From Gammaproteobacteria bacterium (GTDB lineage: Bacteria > Gemmatimonadota > Gemmatimonadetes > Longimicrobiales > Gaopeijiaceae), in NCBI GenBank assembly GCA_028819075.1, contig JAPPMM010000040.1, forward strand, positions 124,001-188,000: DNA of 64,000 nt, in the 5' to 3' direction. The stretch's first letter is position 1; each line of letters begins with the position of its first letter. The position numbers were made by a program, and so were the translations under genes. Positions 58,936 to 64,000 of this stretch are shown in pieces. A model generated the notes under the pieces. It was not told the origin of the DNA, made no database searches, and worked only from the letters and a program-made list of their open reading frames with translations.

Positions 58936-60597
58936 ATGAAGGTGCACGCTGTCGGGTCCGGGCCTTCGCTCCACGCCATCCGGTTCGTTCCGTGGATCCG
59001 GGCGCTCCGGTTCGTACCTCTCATGGCCCTCCTGCCTGCGGCCTGCACGGCGGGCGGGGGGCCGGCCGACGTCCTCATCCTCGGGGGCTCGGTGCTGGAC
59101 GGATCGGGGGGCGAGGCGATGACGGCCGACGTGGCGGTGGCCGGTGACCGGATCCACTTCGTGGGGGATGCCGCGAGCGCTGGGATCACGGCGCTGGACA
59201 CGGTCGACGCGCGCGGGCTGGTGGTCGCGCCCGGTTTCATCGACATGCATTCGCACGCCGAGCTCGAAGCCGATCACGGGCGGGACGCGCGCGCCTTCCT
59301 CTTCCAGGGCATCACGACCGTCGCGCTCGGGCTGGACGGGGGCGGGTCGGCGCACGTGGCGGACCGGCTGGCCCGGTGGACCGAGGACGGAATCGGGGTG
59401 AACGCCTTTCTCTCCGTGGGCCACAACTGGGTGCGACGGCAGGTGCTGGGGATGGCGGACCGCGCGCCCACCGGGGCCGAGCTGGACGAGATGCGCGCCC
59501 TGGTGCGCAAGGGCATGGAGGAAGGGGCTTACGGACTCTCCTCCGGGCTCTTCTACCTGCCCGGCAACTACGCCGAGACCGAGGAGGTGATCGAGCTGAA
59601 CCGGGTCGCCGCCGAGTACCCGGGGGCGATCTACGACACCCACGACCGCGATCTCGGCGCCTCCTATCCGTCCTTCGGCTACCTGAAGTCGATCGAGGAG
59701 GGCATCCGCATCGGCGAAGAGGCGGGCACCAAGGTCATTTTCAGCCATTTCAACGCCCAGGGGGCCCACAACTACGGCCGGGCGCCGGAGGGAGCGGCGC
59801 TGATCGAAGCTGCGCGGGCGCGCGGGGTCCAGGTGGCCGGAGCGCATCACTCCTATACTGCGACCCAGTCCAACCTGCGCTCGTACACGATCCCGAGCTG
59901 GTTCGTGGCGGGGGGCGACACGGCGATGCTGCGGCGCTTCGACGACCCGGACACGGTCCAGGTGATCGACCGCCAGACGCTCGAGATGCTCAGCATCCGG
60001 GGCGGGGCCAACCGCCTTCTGTTCGCCGACCGGCGGCCGGAGCTGAACGGCAGGACGCTCCAGGAGGTGGCCGACGAGTTGCGGATGGAGCCCTCGGCCG
60101 CGGCCCGGCATGTCCTGCGCGACGGGAACGCCGCGGTGATGAACCTCGGGCTCTACGACATCGAGAACGTGCGCTATCTGGCGCAGCTCGACTGGATGAT
60201 GACGTGCACGGACGGGCGCGACCCGGGCCCGGCCCGGCCCATCACCCACCCGCGCGCCTTCGGGTCGTTCTCGAAGAAGATCCGCGAGCTGGTGCTGGAC
60301 GAAGGACTCATCACGCTGCCCTTCGCGGTGCGCTCCATGACCGGGCTGGCGGCCGACTTTCTCGAATGGCCCGAGCGGGGCTATCTGCGCGAGGGATACT
60401 TCGCCGACATCACCGTGCTGGAGCTGGATGCGGTGCGCGACATGGCCACCTACGAGGATCCGCACCAGTACTCGGAAGGCACCGTGCATGTGCTTGTGAA
60501 CGGAGGATTCGCCATCCGGAACCGGGAGGCCACGATGGCGCTGGCGGGACGCGCGCTGGTGCGCGGCGGGGCGGCCTTCCAGGCGGGGACGCCGTAA
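58936..60597 (+). CDS. N-acyl-D-amino-acid deacylase family amidohydrolase (lipoprotein)
   Basis: This 553-residue metal-dependent amidohydrolase of the D-aminoacylase group has a signal with LLPAAC near residue 36, suggesting lipid anchoring. The metal motif is VAPGFIDMHSHAELEADHG; further ligands are expected in YDTHDRDLGASYPS and VIFSHFNAQG. Family motifs GLSSGLFYLPGNYAETEEV and FAVRSMTGLAADFLEWPERG are clear. It should hydrolyse N-acyl-D-amino acids or related cyclic amides outside the cytoplasm. It is followed 60 bases later by enoyl-CoA hydratase on the same strand. Confidence 0.88.
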   Translation: MKVHAVGSGPSLHAIRFVPWIRALRFVPLMALLPAACTAGGGPADVLILGGSVLDGSGGEAMTADVAVAGDRIHFVGDAASAGITALDTVDARGLVVAPGFIDMHSHAELEADHGRDARAFLFQGITTVALGLDGGGSAHVADRLARWTEDGIGVNAFLSVGHNWVRRQVLGMADRAPTGAELDEMRALVRKGMEEGAYGLSSGLFYLPGNYAETEEVIELNRVAAEYPGAIYDTHDRDLGASYPSFGYLKSIEEGIRIGEEAGTKVIFSHFNAQGAHNYGRAPEGAALIEAARARGVQVAGAHHSYTATQSNLRSYTIPSWFVAGGDTAMLRRFDDPDTVQVIDRQTLEMLSIRGGANRLLFADRRPELNGRTLQEVADELRMEPSAAARHVLRDGNAAVMNLGLYDIENVRYLAQLDWMMTCTDGRDPGPARPITHPRAFGSFSKKIRELVLDEGLITLPFAVRSMTGLAADFLEWPERGYLREGYFADITVLELDAVRDMATYEDPHQYSEGTVHVLVNGGFAIRNREATMALAGRALVRGGAAFQAGTP

Positions 60598-60657
60598 TGC
60601 GCGCACGGGAACGTTCGCGAACGGATTCCGGGCGTCGGCGCGGGAGAAGCCGGCTTC

Positions 60658-61455
60658 GTGGCTGCTGAACTCGAGGGGCGCGAAGTCCTCGCGTCGCGGG
60701 AGGGAGCGCTGCTTACGCTCACCCTCAATCGCCCCCACCGGCTGAACGCGGTGAACCTGCCGCTCTACGAGAAGCTGGTCGCGGAGCTGGAAGATGCGGA
60801 GCGGGACGCTGCCCTTCGCTGCGTTGTTCTCACAGGCAGCGGGCGGGCGTTCTGTGCCGGCGCCGACCTTAAGGCGCACGCCGAGACCCCGATGACCGGG
60901 GAGGACCGGGAGCGCTATGTGCGCACCGCCCAGCGCGCCAACCATCTGATGCAGACGATGGGCACGCCGGTTGTTGCGGCCGTCAACGGGCACGCCATCG
61001 GGGCGGGGCTCGAGCTGGCCTTGTCCGCGGACTTCGCCATCGTCGCCGAGGAGGCGAAGCTGCGGCTGCCCGAGATCGCGCTCGGCACCTTCCTGGGCGG
61101 GGGCGTCGTGTACACGCTGGCCGAGCGGGTCGGGGTGCTCAAGGCGCGCGAACTCGTCTACTTGGGGGATTTCTTCTCCGGAGCGGAGGCGGCCTGCATG
61201 GGGGTGGTCAACCGCGCTCTGCCGGCGGAGGAGGTAGTGCCCGCGGCCCGGGAGCTGGCGACGCGTCTGGCACGCCGCGCGCCGATTCCACTCGCGGAGG
61301 CCAAGCGCCTCATCGGGCCGGCGGGCAACCTGTCGCGCGAGCAGGCGCTGGCGCGCGAGCGAGCCGCGCTGGAGGAGATCTTCCGGACGGATGACTGGGC
61401 GGAGGGGGTGGCGGCGTTCCGGGAAGGGCGGGCTCCCGATTATCGGGGTCGATAG
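60658..61455 (+). CDS. enoyl-CoA hydratase/isomerase family protein
   Basis: This 265-residue crotonase-fold enzyme has the oxyanion-hole segments GSGRAFCAGADLKAHAE and VAAVNGHAIGAGLELALSAD. The Glu-containing RLPEIALGTFLGGG follows in the position of a catalytic residue, and a C-terminal trimerisation helix is present. It acts on an acyl-CoA, but the substrate cannot be told from the sequence. The GTG start at 60658 has ggagaag upstream. It lies 48 bases before the acyl-CoA synthetase gene, suggesting a joint role in carboxylic acid catabolism. Confidence 0.9.
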   Translation: MAAELEGREVLASREGALLTLTLNRPHRLNAVNLPLYEKLVAELEDAERDAALRCVVLTGSGRAFCAGADLKAHAETPMTGEDRERYVRTAQRANHLMQTMGTPVVAAVNGHAIGAGLELALSADFAIVAEEAKLRLPEIALGTFLGGGVVYTLAERVGVLKARELVYLGDFFSGAEAACMGVVNRALPAEEVVPAARELATRLARRAPIPLAEAKRLIGPAGNLSREQALARERAALEEIFRTDDWAEGVAAFREGRAPDYRGR

Positions 61456-61503
61456 TCGCCGGCCGGCCAGCTGCTTGCGGACCATCGTCTCACGGATTCT
61501 GAA

Positions 61504-63654
61504 ATGACCCTCCGGCGCATCTTCGAGCCCGCTTCGATCGCGGTGGTGGGGGCCAGCGCCAATCCCACGAAGAGGGGCTACCAGATCCTGCGCGGGCTGG
61601 CGAAGTCGGGCTATCCGGGGCCGGTCTACGCGGTGAATCCGCGCGGCGGACGACTGTTGGGACACGTGCTGCTCACATCCGTGGAGGCGCTGCCGGCCGG
61701 GGTGGATCTGGCCGTGCTGTGCACCCCCGCCCGGATGGCGCCCGCGCTCGTGCGCGCCTGCGGGGAGCGGGGCGTCGGGGGGGTGGTGGTGCTGGCGGTG
61801 GGCTTCGGCGAGTCGGGAAGCCGGGGCACGGAACTGGAGGCCCGCCTGGGCGAGGCGGCGCATGCGCACGGCGTTCGGGTGATCGGTCCGAACACCTCCG
61901 GGATGATGAACCTGCACCAGGCAGTAAACCTGATCGGCGTGCGCGGTGTGCGGGCCGGCGGGATCGCGCTGCTGGTGCAGTCGGGCAACATCGCGCTGGG
62001 GCTCATGAACGAGATCGGCGCGCGCACACGGGAGGGGGTTTCCGTCTGCTGCGGGCTCGGCAACCAGGTCGACGTCGGGTTCGACGAGGTGCTCGAGTAC
62101 CTGGGTGAAGACGCGCACACCAAGGCGGTGATCGCGCATGTGGAGGGGTTCACGGACGCGCGCGCCTTCCTGCGGGCCGCCGCCCGGGTCACGCCCCGCA
62201 AGCCCGTGGTGGTGATCAAGTCGGGGCGGACGGCGGTGGGGGCCAGGGCGGCCCTTTCGCACACCGGGGCGGTGGCGGGTCCGTACGACCGGTTGCGCGC
62301 GGGACTGGCGCAGGCCGGAGTGACCGAGGTGCGCCGCACCGACCAGCTGGTGGCCGTCGCGCATGCACTGGCGTCGCAGCCCGCCGCGCCGCCCGGGAGC
62401 GGGATCGCCATCCTCTCGGACGGCGGCGGGCAGAACACCCTGGCGGTAGACTCGATCACCGAGTCGAGGGCGCGGCTGGCGACCCTTGCGCACGAGACCC
62501 GGGACCGGCTGACGGAGGTGCTGGGCCCGGCCGCCGCGGTGGCCAACCCGGTAGACGTGGCGGGAGCGGCGGACACCGACCCGGGTGCGTTCGCGCGCGC
62601 CCTGGATGTGCTCGCCCCCGACCCGGCGGTCGGGATCGTTCTGGTGGTGGGGCTCTTCGGGGGCTACGGCATCCGCTTCTCCGATACCCTCACCGCCTCC
62701 GAGACCGAGGCCGCCCGGGCGATGGCGGCCAGGATGCGCGCCCTCGGCAAGGTCATGGTCGTGCACTCCATGTACACGACCCACGACAGCCCGCCCCTGG
62801 AGGCCTTCGTCGACGCCGGCATTCCCGTGATCGAGTCGCTGGAAGCGGCGTGCCGCGCCGCGGTCGAGCTCGAGCGCAGATCGCGGCGGGCGCGCGCGCA
62901 CCGCTGGGATCCCGAAGGCCATCTTGGGGGGATCGGCCCGATCTCGCCCCATCTCGCGATCCGCGCAGCCCGCGAGGAAGGGCGCATCACCCTGATCGAG
63001 GTGGAGGCGCGCGCCCTGCTGGAGGCGGCGGGACTGGCCTTCCCGGCCGCCGAGGTCGCCGATTCGGGACACGCAGCGGCCCGGGCGGCCGAGCGCCTCG
63101 GGTGCCCTGTGGCGGTCAAGCTCCTCTCCCGCCGGATCACCCACAAGTCGGACGCCGGCGGGGTGGTGCTCGACGTGGCGGATGGCGCCGCCGCCGCCCG
63201 CGCCTTCGAGGCCATCGTCTCAAATGCACATGCCCATGCCCGCGCCGAAGGCCTGCCTCCTGAAGCCTGGTCCGTACTGGTCACCCCGATGCTGCCCGCA
63301 CCCACGGCCGAACTGCTCATTGGGGCGTACCGCGACCCCCAGCTCGGTCCCATGCTGACCGTAGGCATCGGCGGCACCCGGGTGGAGGTACTGCGCGATG
63401 TCACCCACCGGGTGCTTCCCATCCAGCCCCGTGACGTGGAGATGATGATCGGGGAACTGCGCGCCCGTCCTCTGCTTGACGGTACCCGGGGCCATCCACG
63501 CGTCTGCCTCGCCGGAATCATCCAGGCCGCCGAGTCCGTAGCCCGCTGCATCATGGAGTGGAGCGACGTCGCCGAAGTCGAAGTCAATCCCCTGTTCGCC
63601 TACGCCGACCGCGCCGTGCCAGCCGACGCGCGCGTGGTCCTGTCCCCTCCGTGA
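61504..63654 (+). CDS. ADP-forming acyl-CoA synthetase (acetate--CoA ligase family)
   Basis: This 716-residue fused-subunit NDP-forming acyl-CoA synthetase has an N-terminal CoA-binding Rossmann domain (SIAVVGASANPTKRGYQIL). Succinyl-CoA-ligase-like domains follow (GPNTSGMMNLHQAVNL, LVQSGNIALGLMNEIG, SHTGAVAGPYDRLRAGL containing the phosphohistidine region). The C-terminal ATP-grasp_5 domain has VAVKLLSRRITHKSDAGGVVLDV and ends VAEVEVNPLFAYADRAV. It interconverts a carboxylic acid, CoA and ATP with acyl-CoA, ADP and phosphate. Substrate range is not predictable; the hydratase upstream suggests a branched or unsaturated acid. Confidence 0.92.
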   Translation: MTLRRIFEPASIAVVGASANPTKRGYQILRGLAKSGYPGPVYAVNPRGGRLLGHVLLTSVEALPAGVDLAVLCTPARMAPALVRACGERGVGGVVVLAVGFGESGSRGTELEARLGEAAHAHGVRVIGPNTSGMMNLHQAVNLIGVRGVRAGGIALLVQSGNIALGLMNEIGARTREGVSVCCGLGNQVDVGFDEVLEYLGEDAHTKAVIAHVEGFTDARAFLRAAARVTPRKPVVVIKSGRTAVGARAALSHTGAVAGPYDRLRAGLAQAGVTEVRRTDQLVAVAHALASQPAAPPGSGIAILSDGGGQNTLAVDSITESRARLATLAHETRDRLTEVLGPAAAVANPVDVAGAADTDPGAFARALDVLAPDPAVGIVLVVGLFGGYGIRFSDTLTASETEAARAMAARMRALGKVMVVHSMYTTHDSPPLEAFVDAGIPVIESLEAACRAAVELERRSRRARAHRWDPEGHLGGIGPISPHLAIRAAREEGRITLIEVEARALLEAAGLAFPAAEVADSGHAAARAAERLGCPVAVKLLSRRITHKSDAGGVVLDVADGAAAARAFEAIVSNAHAHARAEGLPPEAWSVLVTPMLPAPTAELLIGAYRDPQLGPMLTVGIGGTRVEVLRDVTHRVLPIQPRDVEMMIGELRARPLLDGTRGHPRVCLAGIIQAAESVARCIMEWSDVAEVEVNPLFAYADRAVPADARVVLSPP

Positions 63655-63778
63655 CGACGCCCATCCATCGAGTCCGGAGATGTCCCGCACTCCCGGGCCA
63701 ACGTTGCAAGCCCGCGAGCCGGACCCCCATCTTGCCATCTGTCGAAGTGCACGCCCCACCCTCACCCTGGAGGCATCC

Positions 63779-64000
63779 ATGAACAAGAACTTCCTCATGG
63801 CCACGATCGCGGGCGGCATTACCCTGTGGGTACTGGGGTTCGTCATCTACGGCGTGCTGCTGGCGGACTTCTTCGCCAACGACGCGATCAACCCCGAGCC
63901 CATCATGTGGGCGGTGACGCTGGGTCAGCTCCTTTCCGCGGCGTTCCTCACTATCATCCTCGGATGGAAGGGCGTCGCCAACGCGAAGGAGGGCTTTCAG
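63779..64000 (+). CDS. small membrane protein (3' end outside window)
   Basis: The visible 74 residues begin MNKNFLMATIAGGITLWVLG and contain two hydrophobic helices, with an Asn/Asp/Pro loop between (ADFFANDAINPEPIMW). The sequence runs off the window. The helix-loop-helix start with GFVIYGVLLADFF resembles small DUF1761-like membrane proteins, but the assignment is weak. The ATG has ggaggc five bases upstream, an excellent ribosome site. It is separated from the acyl-CoA synthetase by 124 bases. Confidence 0.7.
   Translation, partial: MNKNFLMATIAGGITLWVLGFVIYGVLLADFFANDAINPEPIMWAVTLGQLLSAAFLTIILGWKGVANAKEGFQ

Noticed and set aside
58789..63144. A 1451-codon open frame on the minus strand
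   Set aside because: It lies opposite three well-recognised genes. Its composition (His, Arg, Pro, Gly, Val rich) is that of an antisense shadow in G+C-rich DNA, and it matches no family.

Overview
The window is uniformly G+C-rich bacterial chromosome with densely packed genes, many of them joined by 4-base start/stop overlaps (ATGA, GTGA, TTGA). Gene content points to a free-living or host-associated aerobic heterotroph of Gemmatimonadota type. The indicators are several exported S9 peptidases with beta-propellers, several six-bladed-propeller lipoproteins, Tat-exported Gfo/Idh and GMC oxidoreductases, DUF1080 hydrolase, BlaI/M56 regulator pairs and SusC-type plug sequences. This assignment is inferred from gene content; no rRNA or tRNA gene was seen.

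Layout. 1-1.6 kb: end of a leftward group (MATE efflux pump, DUF2203 protein, small coiled-coil protein). 1.8-14.5 kb: a long rightward cluster encoding what looks like oxidative (3-keto) glycoside degradation. It holds two Gfo/Idh oxidoreductases, a DUF1080 3-keto-glycoside hydrolase, two TIM-barrel isomerase/lyases, a GMC dehydrogenase with its Tat-lipoprotein small subunit and an MFS permease, with an M20 peptidase and a PLP decarboxylase embedded. 14.7-18.9 kb: an AbgB-like amidohydrolase, a DUF3299 protein followed by a strong terminator, and a MacB/LolD-type ABC pair. 18.9-22 kb: MBL hydrolase, sialidase-like lipoprotein and two small membrane proteins. 22.1-26.7 kb (leftward): thrC-thrB, a mercuric-reductase-like flavoprotein and a TVP38 membrane protein. 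26.8-29.5 kb: tandem cupins, an atypical SDR and ilvE. 29.6-39.4 kb: two toxin-antitoxin modules, two S9 peptidase homologues (one lacking two triad residues), a propeller lipoprotein, sixA, and a flotillin/NfeD pair. 39.5-45.5 kb: DUF2891 and serine hydrolase, a DUF411 metal protein, and metX-metB behind a SAM riboswitch.

45.6-55.4 kb is the least ordinary part. A propeller lipoprotein diverges from blaI, which is coupled to an M56 protease fused to a TonB/SusC plug-like domain. A frameshifted partial duplicate of that protease follows and has left the plug domain as a stand-alone lipoprotein. After an HU gene there is a cassette of a membrane protein, an ECF sigma factor, and a membrane protein fused in frame to a propeller lipoprotein. 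Outward-facing copies of a structured repeat bracket this cassette, and a tyrosine integrase with iteron-like repeats lies next to it. The blaI promoter and the promoter of the distant propeller gene at 32.4 kb share the same -35/-10/operator layout, so BlaI probably controls surface propeller lipoproteins rather than beta-lactam resistance.

55.4-64 kb: a further S9 peptidase, an MscS channel, a D-aminoacylase-type amidohydrolase, enoyl-CoA hydratase, ADP-forming acyl-CoA synthetase, and the start of a small membrane protein that runs off the window.
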